From: Flaviaestuariibacter flavus
GTDB taxonomy: Bacteria > Bacteroidota > Bacteroidia > Chitinophagales > Chitinophagaceae
Assembly (NCBI RefSeq): GCF_004337505.1
Contig: NZ_SJZI01000042.1
Span: forward strand, 719,367-783,366
Reading direction: 5' to 3'
Length of the DNA: 64,000 nt
Positions 1 to 8,025 of the stretch are shown here, one piece after another. The position numbers were made by a program, and so were the translations under genes. The number at the start of each line of letters is the position of its first letter. Positions within the stretch are counted from its first letter, which is position 1. A model generated the notes under the pieces. The model searched no databases. It saw only the letters and a program-made list of their open reading frames with translations, and was not told the DNA's origin.

Positions 1-110
1 CAGGCATCCGCTCTTTTCTATTGAAGTTCAACCAGAATAGAGGTTCAAACCGTAATCAATGTTGAACAGAGTCACCCCTCCCCCTCGGGGAGGGGCCGGG
101 GGAGGGTCTG
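1..110 (+). repeat. Composite intergenic repeat, copy A (truncated by window edge)
   Basis: The segment starts with a terminator-like half (GCATCCGCTCTTTT), continues through TTCAAACCGTAAT and AACAGAGTCACCCCTC, and ends in a G/C palindrome. The same modules occur in the same order, on the opposite strand, at 40441-40570, and a partial copy lies at 40586-40672. It probably carries the terminator of the gene left of the window. I know no name for this family. Confidence 0.6.
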
Positions 111-226
111 CCACTCATAAAGTTTTAGCGAAAAAATCCGTGAAAATGCCGGCGGCTACCGCCTGTCGTGAATTGCGGGACGCTCTTTTGCTTAACTTGT
201 CCGCCTTAAAACTTAGCCGAACATTG

Positions 227-2149
227 ATGAAACGCACACTGCTCGTACCTACCCTTTGCCTGCTTGCCCTTGCCTCCTTTGCCCAACCCGATCGCTGGCA
301 ACAGCGCGTGAAATACACGATGGATGTGGACATGGACGTCAGCACCAACCGCCTCGCCGGGAAGCAGAAGCTCGAATACTGGAACAATTCGCCCGACACG
401 CTGAAGCGTGTGTTTTACCACCTTTACTGGAACGCGTTTCAGCCCAACAGCATGATGGATGTACGCAGCCGCCGCCAGGGCACCGTGGTGCTGGCATCGC
501 GCGGTGGCCGCGATATCGTTGACTGGGATCCGCGCGTGAAAGACCGCATCGTGAACCTGAAGCCCGAAGAGCAGGGCTACGAAAACGTAGGCACCGTGCG
601 CATGGACGGACGCGTGCAGAAAACAAAGCTGCACGAGACCATCCTCGAAGTGGTGCTCGACCGGCCCATCCTACCCAAATCGAAAGTCACCTTCGACCTC
701 GACTGGACCTCGCAGGTGCCCCTGCAGATCCGCCGCAGCGGCCGCGATAACCCGCAGACCACCGTGCGCTACACCATGACGCAGTGGTATCCGAAGCTGG
801 TGGAATACGATTACGAAGGCTGGCACCCGACACCCTATATCGCCCGTGAATTCTACGGCGTGTGGGGCGACTACGACGTGACGATCAAAATCGACAAGAG
901 TTACCTGCTGGGTGGCTCGGGCACCATCACCAATGCCAACGAAGTGGGCTTCGGCTACGAAGCCAAGGGCGCCAAACCACTTGACCCCGCGGGCAAGCGC
1001 AACTGGAAGTTTTCGGCACCCAACGTGCACGACTTCGCCTGGGCCGCCGATCCCGGCTACAAGCACCTCGTGCGCAACGTTCCCAACGGACCCATCATCA
1101 ACGTACTGTATAAGAACGTAAGCGGCAAGCCCGAAGAAGACAAGCGCTGGAACGATCTTGCCGACGCCGCGGTAACGGTGTACCCGTTCATCGCAAAGAC
1201 CTTCGGTCCCTATCCCTACAAGCAATACTCGTTCATCCACGGCGGCGACGGCGGCATGGAATATCCCAACGCCACGATGATCGTGAGCTCCAGCGTGGGC
1301 ACCGCCTTTCACGAATGGATGCACACCTGGTACCAGGGCATGATGGCCACCAACGAGTCGGAATATGCCTGGATGGACGAAGGCTTTACCGAATGGGCCT
1401 CCGAGCGCGTAGGCAAGTACTACGAGGCAGCGCTCCGCGCGAAGAAGGGCGGCGATCCCGCACAGCTCCGCAAGGAAGATTCGGCGGCGCAGGCAACGAT
1501 GTTTGACGATATCTACGCCGGCTTCAATTCGCTCGTAAAGAGCGGCCGCGAAGAGCCCCTCACCACCCATGCCGACCAGTTCAACACCAACTACGCGTAC
1601 AGCAACGCCGCTTACCTGAAAGGTGCCGTGTTCATTGAGCAGCTGGGCTACATCACCGGTGCAGCCGTGCGCGACCGCATCCTGCAGGAATACTACCGAC
1701 AGTGGCGCTTCAAGCATCCCAATGCCAACGACTTCATCCGTGTTGCGGAAAAGGTGAGCGGCCTGCAGCTTGATTGGTACCGCGGCTATTGGGTAGGCAC
1801 CACCAAGACCATCGACTATGCCGTTGACAGCCTCTGGGACGAGGGCGGCCATGCCCTCATTCGCCTGCGCAACGACGGAATGATGCCCATGCCGCTGGAT
1901 GTGAAGGTGACCTTTAAGGACGGCTCGTCGGAGTGGCATTACATTCCGCAGTACCTGCAGTTTGGCGAAAAGGCACCCGAGCCGGGCCAGGAAGGCCGCA
2001 CGGTGTATGCTCCCTGGAAGTGGACGCATCCGCAGTACAACATCTCTTCGAAGCGCCGTCTTACCGATATCGTTTCGGTGGAGATCGACCCGAGCGGCCG
2101 GATGGCCGACGTCAACCGGAAGAACAACCGGCTGGAGCTGAAATGGTAA
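227..2149 (+). CDS. Secreted M1-family zinc metallopeptidase
   Basis: The 640-residue protein is a gluzincin peptidase that should hydrolyse peptides outside the cytoplasmic membrane. The zinc site is H362-E-W-M-H366 followed 18 residues later by E385 (HExxH-x18-E), and a GGMEYP segment just before it corresponds to the GxMEN substrate loop of M1 enzymes. I start at 227 because this gives a clean signal peptide (MKRTLLVPTLCLLALASFAQ); the frame is open back to 59, but that stretch is a repeat element translated by accident. M1 members in Bacteroidota are common and often cleave N-terminal residues, but exact specificity cannot be read here. The gene stands alone and ends before a strong hairpin at 2201-2227. 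Confidence 0.9.
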   Translation: MKRTLLVPTLCLLALASFAQPDRWQQRVKYTMDVDMDVSTNRLAGKQKLEYWNNSPDTLKRVFYHLYWNAFQPNSMMDVRSRRQGTVVLASRGGRDIVDWDPRVKDRIVNLKPEEQGYENVGTVRMDGRVQKTKLHETILEVVLDRPILPKSKVTFDLDWTSQVPLQIRRSGRDNPQTTVRYTMTQWYPKLVEYDYEGWHPTPYIAREFYGVWGDYDVTIKIDKSYLLGGSGTITNANEVGFGYEAKGAKPLDPAGKRNWKFSAPNVHDFAWAADPGYKHLVRNVPNGPIINVLYKNVSGKPEEDKRWNDLADAAVTVYPFIAKTFGPYPYKQYSFIHGGDGGMEYPNATMIVSSSVGTAFHEWMHTWYQGMMATNESEYAWMDEGFTEWASERVGKYYEAALRAKKGGDPAQLRKEDSAAQATMFDDIYAGFNSLVKSGREEPLTTHADQFNTNYAYSNAAYLKGAVFIEQLGYITGAAVRDRILQEYYRQWRFKHPNANDFIRVAEKVSGLQLDWYRGYWVGTTKTIDYAVDSLWDEGGHALIRLRNDGMMPMPLDVKVTFKDGSSEWHYIPQYLQFGEKAPEPGQEGRTVYAPWKWTHPQYNISSKRRLTDIVSVEIDPSGRMADVNRKNNRLELKW

Positions 2150-2154
2150 TAACA

Positions 2155-2283
2155 AATCTCAGATCTCGGATCTCAGATCTCAGATCTTAATACGAAGCAG
2201 AAAACGGATCGCTATGCGATCCGTTTTCTTTTGCGGATATATTTCTGAGATCTGAGATCTGAGATCTGAGATCCGAGATATCT
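2155..2283. repeat. Inverted pair of AGATCTG heptamer arrays around a terminator
   Basis: Arm one (2155-2188) and arm two (2245-2283) are degenerate tandem copies of a 7-bp unit, AGATCTG or its complement, in opposite orientation. They bracket the terminator at 2201-2227, so the transcript could fold as a long two-level hairpin. The rest of the gap up to 2492 shows no gene; it holds the promoter region of the next gene, without a perfect TAnnTTTG match that I could find. Confidence 0.75.
2201..2227 (+). terminator. Rho-independent terminator of the M1 peptidase gene
   Basis: A perfect 12-bp stem (AAAACGGATCGC / GCGATCCGTTTT) with loop TAT, followed by CTTTTGC. It lies 51 bp after the stop codon of the M1 peptidase gene. 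Confidence 0.8.
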
Positions 2284-2492
2284 TAGGGGTTGTTGCTTAT
2301 GGGGATAATTTGGGTGTATCCTTATCGTATACATACGGTAATTTCCTTGTCCCGATTGCTCCTGCCCTTGACTCGTGTGTTTGATGGGACCCTTGATGAC
2401 ACCTTCATGATTTGTTAACCGGTGTTTCGCATTACCGGTATCCGGATCATGCATCTTTACAATCTGTCCGCAAACCCAAAACCCACACACAT

Positions 2493-3413
2493 ATGTACCA
2501 AACCGTACGTACGCTCACGATCGGCTTCAGCCTTTCCCTGTTTATCGTCAGTTGTAGAAAAGAAAAAGTAAGCGCGCCCGAAGCGGCGGCCACCCCGGAA
2601 GTAGCCTGGCACGACCAGCAGACGCCTGTCTCGATGAGCGCCGACCTGTTGCGCACCTCGTCCGACAACATGGCTCTCGGCAACCCGAGCGGCGCCGTTG
2701 CCGACCCGGCACAGTACACCAACTACCTGATGGTGAAAACGCAGTACTCGCTCAGCTACAACCGCGACCGCGCCACCCCTAACTGGGTTAGCTGGCACCT
2801 CGATCCCACCTGGCTGGGAACCACGGCACGCCAGGACAACTTCAGCGCCGACGCAACCCTGCCCACCGGCTGGTACCGCGTTGGATCCACTTCCTACAGC
2901 GGCTCCGGCTTCGACCGCGGTCACAACTGCCCTTCGGCCGACCGTACCTACAGCGTGGCGGATAACAGCGCCACCTTCCTCATGACCAACATGATCCCGC
3001 AGGCACCCACCAACAACCAGCAGACCTGGGCCAACCTCGAAAACTACGCCCGTACACTGGTGAACCAGGGCAATGAAGTTTATATCATCATGGGCTCCTA
3101 TGGTACCGGCGGCACCGGATCCAGCGGCACATTCAACACCATCGACGCGGGCCGCATCACGGTACCCAACCGCATCTGGAAAGTGCTCGTGGTGCTCCCG
3201 CAGGGTACCGGCGATCTTTCCCGCATCACCACATCCACCCGCGTCATCGCCGTCAACACACCCAACACCAACAGCGTCTCCACCACCTGGGGCTCGTACC
3301 GCACCACGGTAGATGCCATCGAGGCGGCTACCGGCTACAACCTGCTTTCCAACGTTTCCTCGACCATTCAAAGCACCATCGAGTCGCGCGTGGACAGCGG
3401 CCCGACACAGTAA
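2493..3413 (+). CDS. Secreted or lipoprotein NucA-like DNA/RNA non-specific endonuclease
   Basis: The 306-residue protein belongs to the beta-beta-alpha metal nuclease family (NUC1/NucA/EndoG), which cuts DNA and RNA with one Mg ion. The catalytic motif D141-R-G-H144 is present, followed by the usual downstream Asn and Glu region (TNMIPQAPTNNQQTW then LENYAR). The start at 2493 gives a lipoprotein-like signal ending FIVSC, so the enzyme is probably exported and membrane-anchored. An upstream in-frame start at 2412 would bury this signal. It faces a NuiA-like inhibitor gene across a 202-bp gap, which supports the NucA assignment. A role in nucleic acid scavenging is inference. Confidence 0.9.
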   Translation: MYQTVRTLTIGFSLSLFIVSCRKEKVSAPEAAATPEVAWHDQQTPVSMSADLLRTSSDNMALGNPSGAVADPAQYTNYLMVKTQYSLSYNRDRATPNWVSWHLDPTWLGTTARQDNFSADATLPTGWYRVGSTSYSGSGFDRGHNCPSADRTYSVADNSATFLMTNMIPQAPTNNQQTWANLENYARTLVNQGNEVYIIMGSYGTGGTGSSGTFNTIDAGRITVPNRIWKVLVVLPQGTGDLSRITTSTRVIAVNTPNTNSVSTTWGSYRTTVDAIEAATGYNLLSNVSSTIQSTIESRVDSGPTQ

Positions 3414-3613
3414 GAATATCGAATATCGAGCAAGGAATAGCGAATTACGAAATACAAAGCCCCCGCCATTGGCGGGGGCTTTGCGTTTAATAATCAATGT
3501 TCAATGCTCAATGTTCAATTTTCAATCGGAGTAGCTCCAAACCTTGAGCCCTGCGAATTGAACATTGAATATTTCCTTCAGCTTTCGTTATTCCCTGATC
3601 GCTATTCGATATA
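3414..3613. repeat. Nested inverted heptamer arrays between nuclease and inhibitor genes
   Basis: The outer pair (3415-3452 and 3588-3613) is built from degenerate AATATCG units, and the inner pair (3488-3527 and 3553-3575) from TCAATGT units. Both pairs are inverted, so one sits inside the other. A strong terminator lies between the left outer and left inner arms. The complete gap between the two convergent genes is occupied by these arrays. Confidence 0.75.
3455..3483. terminator. Strong bidirectional terminator after the nuclease gene
   Basis: A 13-bp perfect stem CAAAGCCCCCGCC / GGCGGGGGCTTTG with loop ATT, placed 42 bp after the nuclease stop codon and usable on both strands. Confidence 0.8.
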
Positions 3614-3615
3614 CC

Positions 3616-4005
3616 TCAGGTTTCCACCAGCTGCGTGCGCAGCCCGCCGCGGGTATCGTCGGGGAGCGTGCCGAGCAGGAAGGCATCAACCTGCACCGTG
3701 CCTACGCGGTATACTTTAAGGTCTATGAGCTGGTGCTTCAGGAGGTTAAGCAGGTTGCGGAAGCGGGCGGCACGCGCTTCGGCCTCCGGGTCGCCTTCGG
3801 GTGCCTGGGTGTGGTTGCGGAAGAAATAATCCGCCTCCTGTATTTCTACGGGCGCCGTTTCGTCTTTTCCCGAAAGGCGGCGCAGCCCGCTTTCAACCGG
3901 CTCGCCGGCCTCCAGCAAAAAGGGCGTGAAGGGTGCGTCGGTTTCGCTGAGAAAGAACAGCCCGGACGCGGCATCGGTAAGCTCCTGTAAAACGGATGGG
4001 TTCAT
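3616..4005 (-). CDS. NuiA-like nuclease A inhibitor
   Basis: The 129-residue protein has no signal peptide and should be cytoplasmic. It resembles cyanobacterial NuiA along its full length: an N-terminal segment SGLFFLSETDAPFTPFLLEA, a central DYFFRNHTQ, and a C-terminal segment VYRVGTVQVDAFLLG ending in VET. In the known NucA-NuiA complex, as I recall it, a glutamate near the N-terminus binds the nuclease metal and the terminal Thr also contacts the active site; E21 and T129 are the likely equivalents here. It converges on the NucA-like nuclease gene, so protecting the producer from stray nuclease before export is the natural reading, though co-action is inference. Confidence 0.85.
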   Translation of the reverse strand: MNPSVLQELTDAASGLFFLSETDAPFTPFLLEAGEPVESGLRRLSGKDETAPVEIQEADYFFRNHTQAPEGDPEAEARAARFRNLLNLLKHQLIDLKVYRVGTVQVDAFLLGTLPDDTRGGLRTQLVET

Positions 4006-4066
4006 GCGTATTTGTTTTGTTCAAGATAAGGTACCCGGCCCGGCCTGATAAACCGGTTAAGGAATG

Positions 4067-7000
4067 TTATGCGGTTGCCGGCCCGGTCATGTCCGACACG
4101 TTTCCCGTGCGTTTCAGCACGCCCCACTGTTGCAGTTCGCCTTTGAGCGCCCGCCGTACCGAGCGGAACAGCACGATCCACATCAGCCAGCGATACACGA
4201 GCCGTTGCGGCAGCAGCCACAGGAGCCGGCCGAGCCGCTCGCGCTCCATGCGGAAGGCCACCACCGCAATGGCGGCGTCGAGCAACATAAAGGCCGCATA
4301 ATAGGGAAGTATGCGGCCGGCATTGCCGGTGGCAAGTCCCAGCACCATAAAGAAATCGGCCAGCGGAATAAAGGCCGGGATGATATACTGAAACAGGATG
4401 ATGTTGGGAATCGCCAGCCAGCCGAGCCACCCGTAACGTCCGTTGAAAAGAAGATCCCGGTGCTTCCAGAAGGTCTGAAGCACGCCGAAGCTCCAGCGGT
4501 AACGTTGTTTCAGGAACTGCTGCAGTTTCTCGGGCGCTTCGGTAAAGGCAAGGGCTCCGTTCTCATTGCGTATCGAATAGCCGGCACGCAGGATGCGGAT
4601 GCTCAGATCGCAGTCTTCGGCAAGCGTATCGGTGGTAAAGCCGCCGGCCGCGGCGATGGCTTCCTTCCGGAACCCGCCGATCGCCCCGGGAACGACGGTC
4701 ACGGCATCGACGTAGGCGAAAGCGCGGCGGTCGAAGTTCTGCGAGGTGATGTACTCGATCGCCTGCCAGCGGGTCAGGTAATTGACCTCGTTGCCTACTT
4801 TGACGTTTCCGGCCACGGCGCCGATCGTATGCGCCTCGTCGCTGAGAAAATGTTTCATGAGCTCGGAAACCGCATCCGGCCGGAGCTTCGTATCCGCATC
4901 AATGCAAACCACATATTCCGCGTCTGTCTGTGCAATGCCGAAGTTGAGCGCGGAAGCTTTCCCTCCGTTTGCTTTGGTGAACACCTTTACTTTCGGATGC
5001 CCCTCGAAGGCTTCGGCAACACGGGCATACGTGCTGTCGCGGCTGCCGTCGTCAACGAAGATGATGTTGTAGTTCGGGTAATTTGTCTTAAGCAGGTTCT
5101 GCAGGGATGCCACCGCATTTATTTCCTCGTTGTAGGCCGGTACGATCACCGATACCAGCGGGTAGTGGCCGAGTTGCGGAAAGACCAGCGCGGCGCGCGT
5201 TTCCCGTCTCTTTTCAAGGAGCGCCAGGGTTGCCATGAGGAGGATGCGCGCCATCGAGAAGATGATGAACAGCACGAACATCGAAAACAGGATGCTGCCG
5301 AGCCAGTAGCCCGAAAGCGCAACCACGTAGTTGGCCTGGATCAGCCAGTAGCCGCTGCCCTTCGGAACGGGCGGCATCACGGCATCGCGTGTTTTACCCA
5401 GGTAGTCGGCCACGGTGGTAAACTGGTAGCCGCGTGCCTTGTAATAGTCGATGATCATCGGCAGCGCCTTCAGCGTTTGCTCGCGGCTGTCGCCGCCGGC
5501 GTCGTGCAGCAGGATGATATTGCCACCGGTAAGATCGCGGCCCTCGGCTTCGATGGCGGCTTTGCGCGCCACCACGCGGCGGAAGATCGTATCGGCCCTG
5601 ATGCCTTCTTCCCAATCTTCCGGGTCGATCGACTCCCCTACGTCGAGGTAGTTGTGGCTGCGGGCGATGGCCACCGGCAGCAGTTCTTCGATTTTCTCCG
5701 GTGTGAAGTCCGCGTTGTAGGGAGCGCGGAACAGCACGGTGGAATGTCCCGTGATGCATTCGATCAGCAGGCGTGTTGACTCCATTTCCACCACGGCACG
5801 TTTGCGGCTAACCTCGGCGATGTTGGGATGGGTGAAGGTGTGGTCGCCGATCTCGTGGCCCTCGCGGAAAATGCGCTTCAGCAACGGGATGTTGTTCTCG
5901 CAGTTTCTGCCCACGACAAAAAAGGTGGCCGGTACTCCTTTTTTCGAAAGCACGTCGAGGATGCGGGGCGTCCAGGTGGGGTCGGGGCCGTCGTCGAAGG
6001 TCAGTACGATCTTCTTCCGGTTGCGGATCGTGTCGGGCCCGTTCCAGCCATATTTTTTGGCCATGAAAGATGTGGGCAGGTTGGTGTATACTTCCTCTGA
6101 AATAAGCAGTTCGGAGGAGTCGATCTCGAACCGGATATCGCCTTTTTCGGGCGTTGCCAGCACATCGAGCACTTCGCCATAGCCGCTGTAGGAAACATTC
6201 TCCGGGCTCAGCACCTGTGCCATCGAGCCGAAGTTGAGACGCCGGGCGGCTTCACGGGAAAGGTCGTTGTTGTAGAATTTCCAGATGCGCTGGTCTTCCA
6301 CGCCCAGGCGCCACAGCGCGGTGCCGGCTAGCTGTGCTTCGGTGGCAAAGCGCAGGGCGTTGAAGGTAGTGGCGGCGTCGGTGAAGTAAACATCATGAAT
6401 GACGTCGGCATCGTCGTAGTAGGAGAAATACAGGTTGTAGGAGTCGTTGTCGAACACCGGGATCGTCTGTGCTTCTTTTGCCAGGGAAATGGCACTGCGG
6501 TAGGCGACGACGTCTACGTCGGCGGGATTATTTTCTTCGCGGGGCCAGTCGTATCCATAGGCGGCGAGGCAAAGCACCACCTTTTGCGGCGGCAGGTGTT
6601 TGAGGGCATCTTCCAGGGCCGCCTCGATCCATTTCTGGTGTGCCACCGGGCCGGCTTTCGTGCCTTTATTGTTCTGGTCGTAGGCCATTACAAAGAGGTA
6701 GTCGTTGCAGGCACCCAGCGCGGCATAGTCATAATCGCTGTTGAACGGCGACACATCCTGGCTCAGGAGCAGCCCCTCGGCATGGAGGCGGCTGTACAGC
6801 TCGCGCTGGAGCGCCACAAGCGGCTCGTTGGTGGGTTCCTCGAGCTCCTCGAAGTCGATGTTGACGCCGGCAAAGTGGTTCGTTTTCAGCAGGCCGATCA
6901 GCTGGCGGATGAAGCGCTCTTTTTTTGCCGGGTCGGTCAGGATGCGGTGCACGATGGCGCCCCGGAACGTTTCCTTCCATGCGTTCGTCATCACCGGCAT

Positions 7001-7558
7001 CACCGGCACGCGGGCTGCGCGCATGATGGCAAGCGCCTTCGGATCGATCTGCGTCACGATGCTGTCGCTGTAGGTGATGATCCGCCGGCCCTGCGCATTG
7101 ATCGTGGTGTCGGCTTTTTGCGCGAAGAAGAACCACTCGGGGATCACGAGGTTCATCTTATGGATATTGCGCTGGAGCGATTGGAACGAGTTGGGGTCCC
7201 AATTGACATAGAAGCCGGCACGAAGGGCGGCAGCGCCATCGCCGAAGGGGTGCGGGTAGGCGACGCTCTTGCTGCGGTACGAAGCCTGCTTCGCGGTGAG
7301 GTCTTTTTCGGTGAAAAACTGGCGGAAGCTTTTATAGCGGCGGGCCAGCGGGCTTTTTTCCGCCAGCCGGCTTTGGGGGTCGCTGAGTGCCTGCTTGAAA
7401 TCCTTGAGCTGCGGCAGTTCCGGGCTGCGTGCGGTGGCCAGGGTAAACACAACCGCGACTACAGCCAGCAGCAGCAACAGGATGATCAGCCTGGAACTCC
7501 ATTGAAAGCGGTGCCAGCGCGTGGCCGATTGGGTCTGGAAAACTTGCCTGCTCTGCAT
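4067..7558 (-). CDS. Three-module membrane protein: GH18-like, NodB deacetylase, GT2 synthase
   Basis: The 1163-residue protein combines three enzyme-like modules. After a membrane helix (23-43), a GH18 chitinase-like region holds FAGVNIDFEE (229-238), which keeps the DFE catalytic end of the DxxDxDxE motif but not its first Asp residues. A NodB polysaccharide deacetylase follows, with FDDGPD (521-526), GDHTFTHP (571-578), RAPYN and LHDAGG. Two helices lead to a family 2 glycosyltransferase with VPAYNEE, DAD (887-889), ED (981-982) and QRYRW (1018-1022), then C-terminal helices. The layout suggests synthesis and trimming of an N-acetylhexosamine polymer, as in PgaC/PgaB or chitin-oligomer systems. 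The substrate is unknown. The gene stands alone. Confidence 0.88.
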   Translation of the reverse strand: MQSRQVFQTQSATRWHRFQWSSRLIILLLLLAVVAVVFTLATARSPELPQLKDFKQALSDPQSRLAEKSPLARRYKSFRQFFTEKDLTAKQASYRSKSVAYPHPFGDGAAALRAGFYVNWDPNSFQSLQRNIHKMNLVIPEWFFFAQKADTTINAQGRRIITYSDSIVTQIDPKALAIMRAARVPVMPVMTNAWKETFRGAIVHRILTDPAKKERFIRQLIGLLKTNHFAGVNIDFEELEEPTNEPLVALQRELYSRLHAEGLLLSQDVSPFNSDYDYAALGACNDYLFVMAYDQNNKGTKAGPVAHQKWIEAALEDALKHLPPQKVVLCLAAYGYDWPREENNPADVDVVAYRSAISLAKEAQTIPVFDNDSYNLYFSYYDDADVIHDVYFTDAATTFNALRFATEAQLAGTALWRLGVEDQRIWKFYNNDLSREAARRLNFGSMAQVLSPENVSYSGYGEVLDVLATPEKGDIRFEIDSSELLISEEVYTNLPTSFMAKKYGWNGPDTIRNRKKIVLTFDDGPDPTWTPRILDVLSKKGVPATFFVVGRNCENNIPLLKRIFREGHEIGDHTFTHPNIAEVSRKRAVVEMESTRLLIECITGHSTVLFRAPYNADFTPEKIEELLPVAIARSHNYLDVGESIDPEDWEEGIRADTIFRRVVARKAAIEAEGRDLTGGNIILLHDAGGDSREQTLKALPMIIDYYKARGYQFTTVADYLGKTRDAVMPPVPKGSGYWLIQANYVVALSGYWLGSILFSMFVLFIIFSMARILLMATLALLEKRRETRAALVFPQLGHYPLVSVIVPAYNEEINAVASLQNLLKTNYPNYNIIFVDDGSRDSTYARVAEAFEGHPKVKVFTKANGGKASALNFGIAQTDAEYVVCIDADTKLRPDAVSELMKHFLSDEAHTIGAVAGNVKVGNEVNYLTRWQAIEYITSQNFDRRAFAYVDAVTVVPGAIGGFRKEAIAAAGGFTTDTLAEDCDLSIRILRAGYSIRNENGALAFTEAPEKLQQFLKQRYRWSFGVLQTFWKHRDLLFNGRYGWLGWLAIPNIILFQYIIPAFIPLADFFMVLGLATGNAGRILPYYAAFMLLDAAIAVVAFRMERERLGRLLWLLPQRLVYRWLMWIVLFRSVRRALKGELQQWGVLKRTGNVSDMTGPATA

Positions 7559-7682
7559 ACGGTGGTAGCAATAAGAGGCAAGTTAAGTTGGAAGTCCCGG
7601 CCGGTAAGCAAAAGGTGTCCTAAGACCGTTTTTTGCCAAAATGACGCGTTCTAAGTCATTGACCTCCAAATCGTTTCTGTGC

Positions 7683-7864
7683 GAACATTGGTGTTTGGTG
7701 CCTGCAAACGCGTTTTTAAGGACAAAACAGCCGTGTTTGGTGCCTGCATACGCGTTTTCAGGGGCAGAACGACCGTGCCTGGAGGTTGCAAACGCGTTTT
7801 CAGGGGCAAAACACCGGTGTTTCCTCCTTTCAAACGCGTGGGAAAGGGCAAAACACCGGTGTCC
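7683..7864. repeat. 42-bp tandem array containing palindromes every 21 bp
   Basis: Four full units of exactly 42 bp plus a partial unit. Each unit has palindrome A (AAACGCGTTT or a variant, starting at 7706, 7748, 7790 and 7832) and palindrome B (AAACACCGGTGTTT or a variant, starting at 7683, 7725, 7767, 7809 and 7851). Neighbouring centres are 21 bp apart throughout, close to two helical turns. The links between them (TTTGGTGCCTGCAAA and TTTTCAGGGGCAAAA) are near reverse complements, so both strands look alike. Open frames on both strands show 14-residue repeats, which a 42-bp period produces automatically. The rest of the 7559-8025 gap holds an octamer array and the dnaX terminator. Confidence 0.85.
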
Positions 7865-7947
7865 CGCCCTTACATAGACCGGTTTTCATTTTTGGCGGCG
7901 GTTCTTTCGCCGCAATGTTTTCCTGTATTTAAAACGCAATATTCGTT

Positions 7948-7976
7948 GTGCCGTCGTGCCGTGGCGCCGTCGTGAA
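7948..7976. repeat. Short GTGCCGTC octamer array
   Basis: Three degenerate tandem copies of an 8-bp unit (GTGCCGTC, GTGCCGTG, GCGCCGTC) directly next to the dnaX terminator. Confidence 0.5.
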
Positions 7977-7981
7977 AAAGA

Positions 7982-8001
7982 AAAGGGCCGCAAGGCCCTT
8001 T
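7982..8001 (-). terminator. Terminator of dnaX
   Basis: Stem AAAGGGCC / GGCCCTTT with loop GCAA, followed on the minus strand by TCTTTTTC; it lies 24 bp after the dnaX stop codon. Confidence 0.75.
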
Positions 8002-8025
8002 CCGTTATCTGAACTCTACTTTTCG

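Noticed and set aside
59..226. N-terminal extension of the M1 peptidase
   Set aside because: It would translate an intergenic repeat and hide a clean signal peptide starting at 227.
4064..5779. 571-codon plus-strand frame and similar long frames opposite dnaX, ftsI, murE, the RND pump and the barrel protein
   Set aside because: These are antisense shadows of well-supported genes, with compositionally biased translations and no family motifs.
7683..7864. CRISPR array
   Set aside because: Units are contiguous and diverge throughout, with no constant repeat separated by unique spacers, and no cas genes are nearby.
7641..7975. Open reading frames on both strands over the 42-bp array with 14-residue repeats
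   Set aside because: A period divisible by three keeps several frames open at once on both strands. No frame has a convincing start, signal or family, so I describe DNA structure instead of proteins.
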